A stretch of DNA of 64,000 bases, taken from contig NZ_JAHUWJ010000013.1 in NCBI RefSeq assembly GCF_019219075.1, positions 147,871 to 211,870 of the forward strand, written 5' to 3'. The position numbers were made by a program, and so were the translations under genes. Source of the stretch: Chitinophaga sp. sic0106 (lineage in GTDB: Bacteria > Bacteroidota > Bacteroidia > Chitinophagales > Chitinophagaceae). Positions 7,459-16,823 of this stretch are shown here, in pieces (within the stretch, counting starts at the first letter, position 1; every line of letters begins with the position of its first letter). The notes beneath the pieces were generated by a model. That model made no database searches and was not told where the DNA came from. It saw only the letters and a list, made by a program, of their open reading frames with translations.

Positions 7459-10400
7459 ATGCAGGTCATAAGAAAAATCATTGTTCCGGGACATCTGTAC
7501 TTATCCCTTTTTGCCTTTGCCGGTGCTACACTGGCGGCTTTACCCGCCGCCCACGCCCAGCAGACACGCATTTACACTGATCCGGAAAAAACCTTCAAGG
7601 ATGCGCAACAATATTTCCAGCATGGAAAATATGCCGTATCCATGCAGCTTTTCAAGCAAACAATCGATAACATCACCTACTGGCACGAAACCAATCGCGA
7701 CCTCGTACGGTCAGATGCGTATTACTACTATACCATCTGTGCATTAAAGCTGCAGCAGGCAAATGGTGAGCAGATTGCACTCGATTACCTGAAATATTTC
7801 AATAACAACGCACGCGAGCAACTGGTAAGCTACCAGCTGGCAAAATATTATTTCCACGCCAACAAACTCAAAGAGGCAATTCCATACTACGAAAAAGCCA
7901 ATATCGACAATCTCTCCAACGATGAAATTGCCGATGCAAAGTTTGAACTGGCCTACTGCTATTTCAATGTGAAAGAGTTCAAAAAAGCACAACCGCTCTT
8001 TGCCTCTATCAAGGAAATAGAAGGGAAATATTACCTCCCCTCCAATTACTACTATGGCTTCATCGCCTACAATAACCGCCAGTATAATGAGGCCCTTACC
8101 AGCTTCCAGCGCGTGGTAAAAGAGCCTAAGTACAGCAATATTGTACCGTATTACATCGCCGAAATTTATTACTTCCAGGGTAAATCCGACCAGCTGATCG
8201 CCTACGGCGAACCGCTGATCAACCAGGGTGGGCAGTATTATGAAGCGGAGCTGAAACAATTAGTGGGTAAAGCCTACTTCGAAAAGAAAAATTATCCAAA
8301 GGCACTCCCCTACCTGCAGGAGTTCCAGGATAATTCCGACGAGGTAAGAAATGAAGATATCTACCAGCTCTCCTACTCTTACTACCAAACCGGTAACCTG
8401 CAAAAAGCAATCACCGGCTTTAAACAGCTGAGTGGCGCTAAAGATTCTCTTGGTCAGAACTCTATGTATCTGTTGGGAGATTGTTACCTGCGCACGGGCC
8501 AGAAAGCCAATGCCAGAAACGCGTTCGCTTATTGTGCCAACAACAGCTCCAACGCGCAGCAACAGGAAATCAGCCGTTTTAACTACGGTAAATTATCCTA
8601 TGAACTGGGCTACCCGGATGCAGCACTTACTGAGCTCACACAATTTGTACAGAAATATCCGAATTCAACCTACAATAAAGAGGCCCGCGAAATCATGGTG
8701 AACCTCTTCATGAATTCAAATAACTATAAAGAAGGGCTGGCTACCATCGAGATGATTCCCGAAAAAAACCAGACCGTACTGAAAGCATACCAGAAAGTGG
8801 CCTATGGCCGCGCCACACAGCTGATCAATGATGGTCAGCTCGCTGAGGCCGACCGCCTGCTGGATATCGCCATCAAACATCCTTACGACGCACAGATCAA
8901 GCAGCTCGCTTACTTCTGGAAAGGAGAAATCGCCCTGCGCCAGAATAAAACAGAAGCAGCCATCAGTAACCTGAATTCCTATCTCGGCAGCACCGCCATT
9001 CTTTCCGGAGAAGCCAACGCACAAACGGCCAGCTACAACCTCGGTTACAGCCTGCTCAAACAGGACCGTTTCAGCGAAGCACTGCCATGGTTCGAATCCG
9101 CTCAAAAAGCCAGCGGCCCTAACGCACAGCGCATCAGCAACGATGCCATGATGAGAGCTGCCGACTGCTACTATATGCTCCGTCAGTTTCCGAAAGCATT
9201 ATCGCTGTATGATCGTATCATCAGCAATAATGAGCCAGGCGCCGACTACGCCACCTACCAGAAAAGTATTATCCTCGGCCTCCAGGGCAAGCAGAGTGAA
9301 AAACTGGCGTTGCTGAAGCAATTGGGCAACAAGTTTCCTAACAGCAACTTCGGCAACGAAACTGATATGGAAATTGCCAATACCTACCTGGCAGCCGAAA
9401 AGTTTAACGAAGCGATTCCTTATCTGGAAAACGTATTGCAGAAACAACCTAACGGCCCCAATGCACCCCGTGCCCTGCTGAAATTAGGTCTCTGCTACTA
9501 TAATAAAGACAATGAATCAAAAGCACTGACCTATTACCGTCAGGTCGTAGAAAAGTTCCCCGGCGCACCGGAAAGCAGTGAAGCCTTACAGAGCATCAAA
9601 GCCATTTATGTAGGCCAGGGCAAAACTGACGATTATCTCGCGTTCCTGAAATCTACCGGTCGCACCGTATCCGCTTCCGCAGAGGATTCCCTGGCATACG
9701 CTGCCGCTGAAGCACGCTTCACCAGCAACGACTGCGACGGTGCCATCAACGCCTTCAACAGTTATATCCGTAAGTTCCCTGAGGGCCAGTTTATATTACC
9801 GGCTAACTTCTACAAGGCAGAATGCAGCTATAACAATAAAGACTATACGACAGCATTACCTGCCTACGAGTTTGTATTGTCCCGCAACAATAGTCTGTAT
9901 GCAGAACGCTCCGCATTACAGGCCGCCAATATCAACTACTACCAGGTTAAAAATTACGATAAGGCACGCGGTTACTATTTACAGCTGCAGGACCTGAGCA
10001 GCAGCAAGGAAAACAGCCTGTCAGCCACCCGCGGTTTGCTGCGTAGTAACTACATGCTGAAACATTGGGATGAAGTGACCAACTATTCAGAAATGCTGCT
10101 GGCCGGAAGTAACAACAGTACCGACGATCAGATCCTCGGTCACTTCTACCACGCAAAAGCCCTGAAACAAAATGGTCAGTACGCCCCGGCAATTGCTGAG
10201 TTTAAAACGGTAACCGGTTTAACCAAATCAGAGATCGGTGCAGAAGCACGGTACGATATTGCTGACAGCTATCTGCAGCAAAATGAGCTGGATGCTGCTG
10301 AGAAAGCCGGTTTTGACGTCATCAAAAATACGGCGTCTTACGAGTACTGGGTAGCAAAAGCGTATATCCTGCTGGGTGATGTTTATGCCAAACAAAAGGA

Positions 10401-10533
10401 TTACTTCAATGCAAAGGCTACCTTCCAGAGTATTGCCACCAACTCTACTATTCCGGAACTGAAACAGGAAGCTAAAGATAAACTGGCCAAAGCCGAAGCT
10501 GATGAAAAAGCAGCCGGCAAAAATCAGAAATAA
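7459..10533 (+). CDS. Large secreted/periplasmic TPR protein
   Basis: A 1024-aa protein with a signal peptide (about 1-34, ending A-A-H-A-Q) followed by an almost continuous superhelix of tetratricopeptide and Sel1-like units. Typical units are YYFHANKLKEAIPYYEKA, YYQTGNLQKAITGF and CYYNKDNESKALTYYRQVVE. The C terminus is a Lys/Ala-rich helix. It probably works as a scaffold at the outer membrane. A barrel protein gene follows 43 bp downstream, and this pair (large TPR plus barrel) probably forms one envelope module. No enzymatic domain is visible. Confidence 0.88.
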   Translation: MQVIRKIIVPGHLYLSLFAFAGATLAALPAAHAQQTRIYTDPEKTFKDAQQYFQHGKYAVSMQLFKQTIDNITYWHETNRDLVRSDAYYYYTICALKLQQANGEQIALDYLKYFNNNAREQLVSYQLAKYYFHANKLKEAIPYYEKANIDNLSNDEIADAKFELAYCYFNVKEFKKAQPLFASIKEIEGKYYLPSNYYYGFIAYNNRQYNEALTSFQRVVKEPKYSNIVPYYIAEIYYFQGKSDQLIAYGEPLINQGGQYYEAELKQLVGKAYFEKKNYPKALPYLQEFQDNSDEVRNEDIYQLSYSYYQTGNLQKAITGFKQLSGAKDSLGQNSMYLLGDCYLRTGQKANARNAFAYCANNSSNAQQQEISRFNYGKLSYELGYPDAALTELTQFVQKYPNSTYNKEAREIMVNLFMNSNNYKEGLATIEMIPEKNQTVLKAYQKVAYGRATQLINDGQLAEADRLLDIAIKHPYDAQIKQLAYFWKGEIALRQNKTEAAISNLNSYLGSTAILSGEANAQTASYNLGYSLLKQDRFSEALPWFESAQKASGPNAQRISNDAMMRAADCYYMLRQFPKALSLYDRIISNNEPGADYATYQKSIILGLQGKQSEKLALLKQLGNKFPNSNFGNETDMEIANTYLAAEKFNEAIPYLENVLQKQPNGPNAPRALLKLGLCYYNKDNESKALTYYRQVVEKFPGAPESSEALQSIKAIYVGQGKTDDYLAFLKSTGRTVSASAEDSLAYAAAEARFTSNDCDGAINAFNSYIRKFPEGQFILPANFYKAECSYNNKDYTTALPAYEFVLSRNNSLYAERSALQAANINYYQVKNYDKARGYYLQLQDLSSSKENSLSATRGLLRSNYMLKHWDEVTNYSEMLLAGSNNSTDDQILGHFYHAKALKQNGQYAPAIAEFKTVTGLTKSEIGAEARYDIADSYLQQNELDAAEKAGFDVIKNTASYEYWVAKAYILLGDVYAKQKDYFNAKATFQSIATNSTIPELKQEAKDKLAKAEADEKAAGKNQK

Positions 10534-10576
10534 TTTTTCATCAGCGTCCGGGTTCCGGATTTAAGATAACGACAGC

Positions 10577-12238
10577 ATGAACATTCATCACATATACGGT
10601 AAACGATTCTTTTTTATAGCCGCATTCGGCCTCACGGGGCTGGTGCATCAACAAGCCTTTGCACAAAAGGATTCCCTGAAACAGGAAACCATCGATATCA
10701 TTTCCACCTACCAGCCGCGCCTCCGTGATGCCGCCAAACTGAATCTGACAGCCTCGCTGCCAGGTGTGGATACCGCGCGGCCTTCGCTGAAGTATGAGGT
10801 CCCTTCCTTAAACCTCAACTTCATGTACCAGGCAGCGCCACTGAAACCGCTGGCATTGGGTAAAGATTCGCTGGACCTGCTGCAAAATAATTTTGTGAAG
10901 CTGGGTTATGGAAACCTTAGTACACCTTTCGTGCAGGCCGGCTTCGGAAGCGGCCGCCACGAGCAGTATAACTATGGTCTCTTTGTAAATTATACCGGAT
11001 CAAAAGGAAAGGATATTGAAAACCAGGACTACAGCACCCTGAACACCCTGGCCGCCGGTACCTACCTGATGGACAAATTCCAGTTGAACGGTAGCCTGGC
11101 TTACGATCGTAACAGCCTGCACTACTACGGTTACGACCATACGACACCGATGGAAAAAAGCGATATCGCACAGGTGTTTAACCAGATCACCGCTACGGTT
11201 TCCGGTTCCAACCTGCCTAACAACGACTGGGCATTTTCCATCAAGCCGAAAGTGAAGTTTATCTATTTTAACGATAACTATAAACGCAACGAAGGCGCAT
11301 TCATGGTAAACCTGCCGGTGCGCAAGCAGATATTTGAAAATATCTTCCTGCAGGCAGAAGGTGTGCTGGACCTGTCGAACTACAAACAGGGCGATAACAA
11401 AACGATCAATAACAACATCGTAGCGGTGCATCCGGCGGTAGACATCATTTACCCTGGCTTTGTGTTACACGCAGGCGTGAACCCTACCTGGAGTAATACG
11501 CCCGGTGTCAGCAAGTTCTACCTGCTGCCCGACATCGTAAACGAAACGCACCTGATCCGTAAGAAACTGATATTGAGCAGTGGATGGATCAGCTATATCG
11601 AGAAGAACTCCTACCGCAACCTGACCTCCCGCAACCCTTATTTCCTGGGTAGCCTGGGAGATATGCAAAACACGCGGATAGAAGAGAAATATACCGGTAT
11701 CAAAGGTACTTTGGGCAGTCATTTTAACTACAACACCAAGTTTGCATCCGTAACCTGGTACAATCTGCCGTTGTTTATCAATGACACCCTGGATTCCAAG
11801 CGATTTATCACCCTGAACGAAGCGGAAATGCGTGCTTTCCAGCTGCATGCCGAAGTGGGATATATCCAGGAAGAAAAGTTCCAGGCGCGCGTATCATTTG
11901 ACTGGTTTAACTATAACAAACAGGAAACGCAGCTGAAGCCATGGGCCCTGCCTGCTTTCCAGGGAAATTTGAACGTTACGTATCTGCTTGGTAAAAAGCT
12001 GCACCTGAATGCCGATCTGTTTAGCATGAGCGGTGCTTATTATCTGCTGTCGGACCAAACTGATTTTGGCAAAACCGCTGGCGCCTGGGACATGAACCTG
12101 GGAGCGTCGTACGACATCACCAAAAACTTTGGATTGTGGGTAAATGCCAACAATGTCTTCAATTCCCATTATCAACGTTATTACCTGTACCCATCCTATG
12201 GCTTTAATATAGTTGGTGGGTTGCTATTTAAATTCTAA
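10577..12238 (+). CDS. TonB-receptor-like outer membrane beta-barrel without plug domain
   Basis: A 553-aa protein with a signal peptide (to about residue 29, AFAQ). It then has a short region and alternating amphipathic strands rich in Tyr, Asn and aromatic girdle residues, for example YNYGLFVNYTGSKG. It ends in GFNIVGGLLFKF, whose terminal aromatic is typical of barrels inserted by BAM. The late strands read like those of TonB-dependent receptors (NVFNSHYQRYYLYPSYG), but no plug domain or TonB box is present. It is co-transcribed with the TPR gene upstream. The transported substrate, if any, is unknown. Confidence 0.8.
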   Translation: MNIHHIYGKRFFFIAAFGLTGLVHQQAFAQKDSLKQETIDIISTYQPRLRDAAKLNLTASLPGVDTARPSLKYEVPSLNLNFMYQAAPLKPLALGKDSLDLLQNNFVKLGYGNLSTPFVQAGFGSGRHEQYNYGLFVNYTGSKGKDIENQDYSTLNTLAAGTYLMDKFQLNGSLAYDRNSLHYYGYDHTTPMEKSDIAQVFNQITATVSGSNLPNNDWAFSIKPKVKFIYFNDNYKRNEGAFMVNLPVRKQIFENIFLQAEGVLDLSNYKQGDNKTINNNIVAVHPAVDIIYPGFVLHAGVNPTWSNTPGVSKFYLLPDIVNETHLIRKKLILSSGWISYIEKNSYRNLTSRNPYFLGSLGDMQNTRIEEKYTGIKGTLGSHFNYNTKFASVTWYNLPLFINDTLDSKRFITLNEAEMRAFQLHAEVGYIQEEKFQARVSFDWFNYNKQETQLKPWALPAFQGNLNVTYLLGKKLHLNADLFSMSGAYYLLSDQTDFGKTAGAWDMNLGASYDITKNFGLWVNANNVFNSHYQRYYLYPSYGFNIVGGLLFKF

Positions 12239-12282
12239 ATTCATATTGGTAATTAAGCTATTGTGACATCGTATTAATTGTG

Positions 12283-12358
12283 GCGGCTCCAGGTTGCTGC
12301 CTTCGGCAGCAACCTGGAGCCGCGAAAGAAAGGGACCTTCGGTCCCTTTCTTTCGCGG
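12283..12358. repeat. Tandem pair of long perfect hairpins (dispersed repeat family, copy B)
   Basis: Hairpin 1 has a 19-bp perfect stem (12283-12301 with 12305-12323) and a TTC loop. Hairpin 2 has an 18-bp perfect stem (12320-12337 with 12341-12358) and a TTC loop, with the top GGGACC-TTC-GGTCCC. The stems overlap by four bases. The pair sits between the barrel gene and the HU/SPOR gene. Confidence 0.85.
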
Positions 12359-12405
12359 CATTCGATACAATCACGTTTTGGTCAATGTAATTATTAACTA
12401 TCTCT

Positions 12406-13332
12406 ATGATCTTGCAGCAATACATACAAGAAGTACTCTTCAGACAGCGCGTTTGTGTGATCCCCCAGTTAGGCACCTTTACCTTACAACATTTCCCGGC
12501 CCAATATAACGTGAACAGCCAAACGCTGACGCCCCCCTGGGACCAGGTGTTGTTCAGTCAAACCTATAAGGATGATGGTTCGTGTGTGGAGTGGATTGCA
12601 TTAAAAGAGAACCTGGTGCCTTCGGTTGCCCAGCGCAAGCTGGAGAAATATCTGGAAGAAATGAAGGCCGAGCTCCGCACCGGCAAACCGATGGAATTGC
12701 CTGGAATCGGGACTTTACAGGGTGATTTTGCAGGAAATATTCACTTTTTTGCTGAGAAGCTGCCGGTTACACAGGAGTCGCTGGACCTCTATCCTATTCG
12801 GGAGGAGGAGGAGCCAACTCCCCCCGCACCTGAACCTATAGCGCCGATAGAGCCCGTGATGACGGAGGAAGTAGAAAATGTATTGGAAGCCATTGAGGAA
12901 GAAAGTAGTTTTAAATGGTGGTGGGCAGTAGCGGCGGTGGCAGTGGTAGGCGCTGCTGCGGGTGCCTGGTGGTATATCTCTCAGCAAAACCGTCATGCGA
13001 ATACGATTACGGATATCCCCATGGATGAGGTGATCCAGGATACGCCGGCTCTACAAACCACGCCGGTGGATAGTATGGCGGTGGACAGTAATGCAGCGGC
13101 AATGCCGGTAATTGACACATCAAAATATGTAGCGGTATATTATACTACGAAAGACAGCACCGATGCAGGTAAAAAACTGCAGCGTCAGTTGAGCTGGGGC
13201 CGTAAGGTGATCATGTACTTAAAAGATGACACCTATCGCCTGGCTGTGGAAGTAGACAATGCGGATACCACTACCGCTATTCAGCAGGTAAGAAAAGACT
13301 TTGGTAACCAGGCATTCCTGGAAAAGCATTAA
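12406..13332 (+). CDS. HU-CCDC81 and SPOR domain protein
   Basis: A 308-aa bitopic inner-membrane protein. Residues about 1-60 (LQQYIQEVLFRQRVCVIPQL then G-T-F) and 61-120 (LRTGKPMELPGIGTLQGDF) match the paired CCDC81-like prokaryotic HU domains. A Pro/Glu-rich linker follows, then one Trp/Ala-rich transmembrane helix (about 171-191). The periplasmic C terminus (about 240-308) resembles a SPOR peptidoglycan-binding domain. The topology links a cytoplasmic HU-like module to the cell wall, so a role in envelope or division-site organisation is inferred. It is monocistronic and convergent with the reductase gene that ends 10 bp away. Confidence 0.85.
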   Translation: MILQQYIQEVLFRQRVCVIPQLGTFTLQHFPAQYNVNSQTLTPPWDQVLFSQTYKDDGSCVEWIALKENLVPSVAQRKLEKYLEEMKAELRTGKPMELPGIGTLQGDFAGNIHFFAEKLPVTQESLDLYPIREEEEPTPPAPEPIAPIEPVMTEEVENVLEAIEEESSFKWWWAVAAVAVVGAAAGAWWYISQQNRHANTITDIPMDEVIQDTPALQTTPVDSMAVDSNAAAMPVIDTSKYVAVYYTTKDSTDAGKKLQRQLSWGRKVIMYLKDDTYRLAVEVDNADTTTAIQQVRKDFGNQAFLEKH

Positions 13333-13341
13333 ATAAAGGAA

Positions 13342-14244
13342 TTATTTTCCATTGAGTTCTTCGGCTACAATTTCCAAACCTTCTGCGAAGGTGCGGGGGG
13401 TGTAGCCGAGTTCTTTTTCAGCCTTTTCGGTGATCAGGCCGGTTTTTGCCGGACGGGCCGCGGGCTGGGCCAAACTCTTTGAGCTGATTTTTTCGATCAG
13501 GGAAGTGTCGAGATTGAAGTAATTAGCTGTTTTCAGGGCCATATCGTACGGCGTAAGTGTTTCGTTGCCGGAGATATTGAAAACGCCGGTAGCCTTTTTA
13601 TCCACGATCAGTTTACAGCCCATTGCCAGGTCCTGACAGAGGGTGGGTGTACGCAGCTGATCGTCTACTACCTTTATCTTTTTGTTTTGCTGGAGGTTAT
13701 TTTTCACCCAGGTGATCATATTGCTGCGGTGTGCGTCGGCTACAATGCCGTATACCAGCACCGTACGGGCAATTGCCCATTGCAGTTTGCTGTTTTGCAC
13801 AACTCTTTCGGCCGCCACTTTGCTGGTTCCGTAGTAGTTGATCGGGTTGGGAAGTGCTTCTTCTGAGTAAGGGCCGCTGAGTCCATCGAAGATGAAGTCG
13901 GTAGATACAAACAGGAAGAATGCATTTGCTTTTTCTGCTGCCTGCACGAGGTAGCGGGTAACGCCTACGTTCATATCCCAGCAGGCGTCTTTATTTTTTT
14001 CACATTCATCTACCTGCGTCATGGCAGCAGCGTGAATAATGATTTCAGGTTTATATTTTTCTATGAGAGATGCTGCCGCTCCCGGGGTACGGAGGTTCGA
14101 GGGCTCATAGGTATAATTATCGCGTTGCGGGATCCGGTTGGGTCCTCTCCCTGTGGCGATGACATTATACCTGCTGTCATTCAGAAATAGTGGAATCAAA
14201 TGCTGTCCCAGCAATCCGTTACTGCCTGTGATTAGTACGTTCAT
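13342..14244 (-). CDS. dTDP-4-dehydrorhamnose reductase-like SDR protein
   Basis: A 300-aa extended short-chain dehydrogenase. The N-terminal Rossmann motif is TGSNGLLGQHL, the catalytic Y-x-x-x-K is in YYGTSKVAAE, and the intermediate block STDFIFDGLSGPYSEEA is typical of the RfbD (RmlD) family that reduces dTDP-4-keto-rhamnose. No other rhamnose biosynthesis gene is adjacent, so the in vivo substrate remains open. It is soluble and has no signal peptide. Confidence 0.85.
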   Translation of the reverse strand: MNVLITGSNGLLGQHLIPLFLNDSRYNVIATGRGPNRIPQRDNYTYEPSNLRTPGAAASLIEKYKPEIIIHAAAMTQVDECEKNKDACWDMNVGVTRYLVQAAEKANAFFLFVSTDFIFDGLSGPYSEEALPNPINYYGTSKVAAERVVQNSKLQWAIARTVLVYGIVADAHRSNMITWVKNNLQQNKKIKVVDDQLRTPTLCQDLAMGCKLIVDKKATGVFNISGNETLTPYDMALKTANYFNLDTSLIEKISSKSLAQPAARPAKTGLITEKAEKELGYTPRTFAEGLEIVAEELNGK

Positions 14245-14268
14245 AAGCCAAGTTCTTACGCTATCTTT

Positions 14269-14276
14269 TAAAGATA
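14269..14276 (-). promoter_or_regulatory. Candidate -7 box for the reductase gene
   Basis: On the minus strand this reads TATCTTTA, one mismatch from TAnnTTTG, about 25 bp before the start codon. Confidence 0.3.
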
Positions 14277-14393
14277 AGGAAAATTTTCCGCTGGCTGGCT
14301 TTCAATTAATTTTTCCCGGACGATTTCCAATGACAACTTCGGTGTCATTGGTTGGGTTGCAGTGCTGCGCACGGTGGGATGCTTAAACAGCTT

Positions 14394-14548
14394 TTCGGGG
14401 GACCAGCGCTTTAGGCCCCCGTAAATTTAGAGGGGGAGACTACGCTGATGCGCGGCCTCCCCCTGGTAGAATTTAGCATTTCGGTAGCGCATCCCGTGGG
14501 GGATGCGCTACCGAAATAGTCGGGGGACCGAAGGTCCTCTGACTATTT
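14394..14548. repeat. Cluster of four hairpins (dispersed repeat family, copy C) in the 314-bp gap 14245-14558
   Basis: In order: CGGGGG/CCCCCG around 14395-14425; AGGGGGAG/CTCCCCCT at about 14431-14467; an 18-bp perfect stem at 14478-14495 with 14500-14517; and a 16-bp stem at 14514-14548 with a GAA loop and top GGACC-GAA-GGTCC. The last is the reverse complement of the core seen in copies A and B. No gene lies in this gap. The cluster is immediately downstream of the prolyl oligopeptidase stop. Confidence 0.75.
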
Positions 14549-14558
14549 CTTAATAAAT

Positions 14559-16685
14559 CTATTTCTTCATTCCCAGATTAAACATTGTAAATGACCATAG
14601 GTCAGTTGCTTCGTCAATCAGTTTTGAAGTTGGTTTACCAGCACCGTGACCTGCCTGAGTTTCAATGCGGATCAACACCGGATTAGGGCCGGCGTTATCT
14701 TCCTGCAGGGTGGCTGCAAATTTGAAAGAGTGTGCAGGTACTACGCGATCGTCATGATCAGCGGTGGTTACCATAGTGGCCGGATAGGAAACACCTGGTT
14801 TCAGGTTGTGCAGCGGAGAATATTTAATAAGATATTTAAATTGTTCTGCATGATCGCTGCTACCGTATTCAGTTACCCATGCCCAGCCGATAGTGAATTT
14901 CTGAAAGCGTAGCATATCCATCACTCCTACGGCTGGTAATGCTACCTTATACAGGTCAGGACGCTGGGTCATACAGGCGCCAACCAGCAGACCGCCATTG
15001 GAGCCGCCACGGATGGCGATCCTGGAAGGGTTGGTATATTTTTCTTTCACGAGGTATTCCGCCGCACCGATGAAGTCATCGAATACATTTTGTTTCTTTT
15101 CCATCATACCGGCTTTGTGCCATGCTTCACCATACTCGCTGCCACCGCGAAGGCATACCACTGCGTAGAGGCCACCCTGTTCCATAAAGTAGAGGTTGGA
15201 CACGCTGAAACCCGGTGTTTGCGGGATATTGAAACCACCGTAACCGTAAATCAGTACCGGATTATTGCCATCCAGTTTGAATCCCTTTTTACCGGAAACG
15301 AACATTGGCACTTTGGTACCATCTTTACTCGGGAAGAACACTTGTTTGGTTTCATATTCTTCCGGATTGAATTTTACCTGTGCTTTGCTGAACAGGGTGG
15401 ATTTGCCGGAACTGATCTCATATTTATAGATAGTAGCCGGTGTTACAAAGGAAGAATAGGTATAATAAAAATCTTTCTGGTCCTTTTCGGCGCCAAAGCC
15501 GCTGGCAGATCCGATACCCGGGAGTTTCACCAGTTTGCCGTTTTTACCGTTGTAATCATATTGATATACGTAGGAAGAAGCGTCTTTGAGGTAGTTAAGG
15601 AACAGTTTACCACCGCCGGTACCTACACTTTGCAGTGCTTCGGGCTTTTCGGCTATTATGGTTTTCCAGTTACTTTCTTCCGGATGGGCGGGGTCGATTT
15701 CCACGATTTTATAGTTCGGCGCGTTGTGGTTGGTGCGCACGAGCAATTTATCACCGTTGTTGTCGATTACGTCCGGTTCGAATTTAAAACCAGGTATGAG
15801 GAGACTGAAATTTTTCTGTGCAGGGTTTTTCAGGTCCCAAACACTGATTTCTGCACCGGAAGTACCCTCGGTGGTTTGGAGTATGAGGAAGCGCTCATCT
15901 TCGGTGATGCCCACGCCGGCGTTGCGGAGCGGGTGCTGTTTATCTTCATATACCAGCACATCTTTCTCCTGTGGGTCCCCTACTTTGTGGAAATAGACTT
16001 TTTGGAATTCATTTTTACGGGAGAGTTTAGAGGACTCGTCCGGTTTGTCGTAACGGCTGTAATAGAACCCATCGCCTTTCCAGGACATACCGCTGAACTT
16101 AATCCATTCCAGTCTATCCGAGAGCAATTGTTTGGTTTCCACGTCCATTACGAAACCATCCTGCCAGTCGGAGCCTGCTCTGGCGATGAGGTAGGCCGCA
16201 TACTTACCATCTTTGGAGAAGGAGATGCTGCCGAGGGCGGCGGTACCGCTTTCAGACAGTTTATTTGGATCAATGAACACTTCACCCGGGCCCTGTGGGG
16301 TAGTGGAGCGGTAGAGGATGGACTGGTTTTGGAGGCCATCATTTTTGTAGAAATAATAATATTTCCCCTTTTTGAAAGGTGCCGAAGACTTCGGATAGTT
16401 CCAGAGCTCTTCTAATCTTATTTTAACATCTTTTCGGAAAGGGATAGTGGCAAGATAATCCTGTGTTACCTTGTTCTGTGCCTGTACCCAGGCTTTGGTT
16501 TCTGGAGAGTTGTCGTCTTCGAGCCAGCGATAGGGATCAGAAATTTTTGTGCCGTGGTAATCATCCGTTACATCGATTTTCTTCGATTCCGGATATTTGA
16601 TGTTGGCAGAGTGCTGCGCCATGGCCTGTCCCGTCAAAATAGTCATACTCATAATTAACAAACTCCTATTAGTTTTTTTCAACAT
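14559..16685 (-). CDS. Prolyl oligopeptidase family serine peptidase (S9A)
   Basis: A 708-aa peptidase with a signal peptide (to about residue 23, A-M-A-Q), so it is probably periplasmic. The N-terminal beta-propeller begins at ISDPYRWLEDDNSPETKAW, a signature of prolyl oligopeptidase. The C-terminal alpha/beta hydrolase domain has the nucleophile in RGGSNGGLLVG, the Asp in TTADHDDRVVP and the His in TQAGHGAGKPT. It should cleave short peptides after proline. The length fits the family. It is transcribed alone, divergently from pfkA. Confidence 0.93.
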   Translation of the reverse strand: MLKKTNRSLLIMSMTILTGQAMAQHSANIKYPESKKIDVTDDYHGTKISDPYRWLEDDNSPETKAWVQAQNKVTQDYLATIPFRKDVKIRLEELWNYPKSSAPFKKGKYYYFYKNDGLQNQSILYRSTTPQGPGEVFIDPNKLSESGTAALGSISFSKDGKYAAYLIARAGSDWQDGFVMDVETKQLLSDRLEWIKFSGMSWKGDGFYYSRYDKPDESSKLSRKNEFQKVYFHKVGDPQEKDVLVYEDKQHPLRNAGVGITEDERFLILQTTEGTSGAEISVWDLKNPAQKNFSLLIPGFKFEPDVIDNNGDKLLVRTNHNAPNYKIVEIDPAHPEESNWKTIIAEKPEALQSVGTGGGKLFLNYLKDASSYVYQYDYNGKNGKLVKLPGIGSASGFGAEKDQKDFYYTYSSFVTPATIYKYEISSGKSTLFSKAQVKFNPEEYETKQVFFPSKDGTKVPMFVSGKKGFKLDGNNPVLIYGYGGFNIPQTPGFSVSNLYFMEQGGLYAVVCLRGGSEYGEAWHKAGMMEKKQNVFDDFIGAAEYLVKEKYTNPSRIAIRGGSNGGLLVGACMTQRPDLYKVALPAVGVMDMLRFQKFTIGWAWVTEYGSSDHAEQFKYLIKYSPLHNLKPGVSYPATMVTTADHDDRVVPAHSFKFAATLQEDNAGPNPVLIRIETQAGHGAGKPTSKLIDEATDLWSFTMFNLGMKK

Positions 16686-16783
16686 GCCTATAATTTTTAA
16701 AAAAAAATTCTACTTTGTTTGATGAAAATTAAAAATTTAGGTTATTTCATGAGATAACAGTTAGAAAAACAATTCCAAAATGT

Positions 16784-16791
16784 TATTTTTG
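16784..16791 (+). promoter_or_regulatory. Candidate -7 box of the pfkA-pyk operon
   Basis: TATTTTTG matches TAnnTTTG and lies 33 bp before the pfkA ATG. It predicts a leader of about 25 nt. Confidence 0.5.
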
Positions 16792-16823
16792 TGCGCCCTT
16801 AAGATATTTTTTTAGCAATTTAT

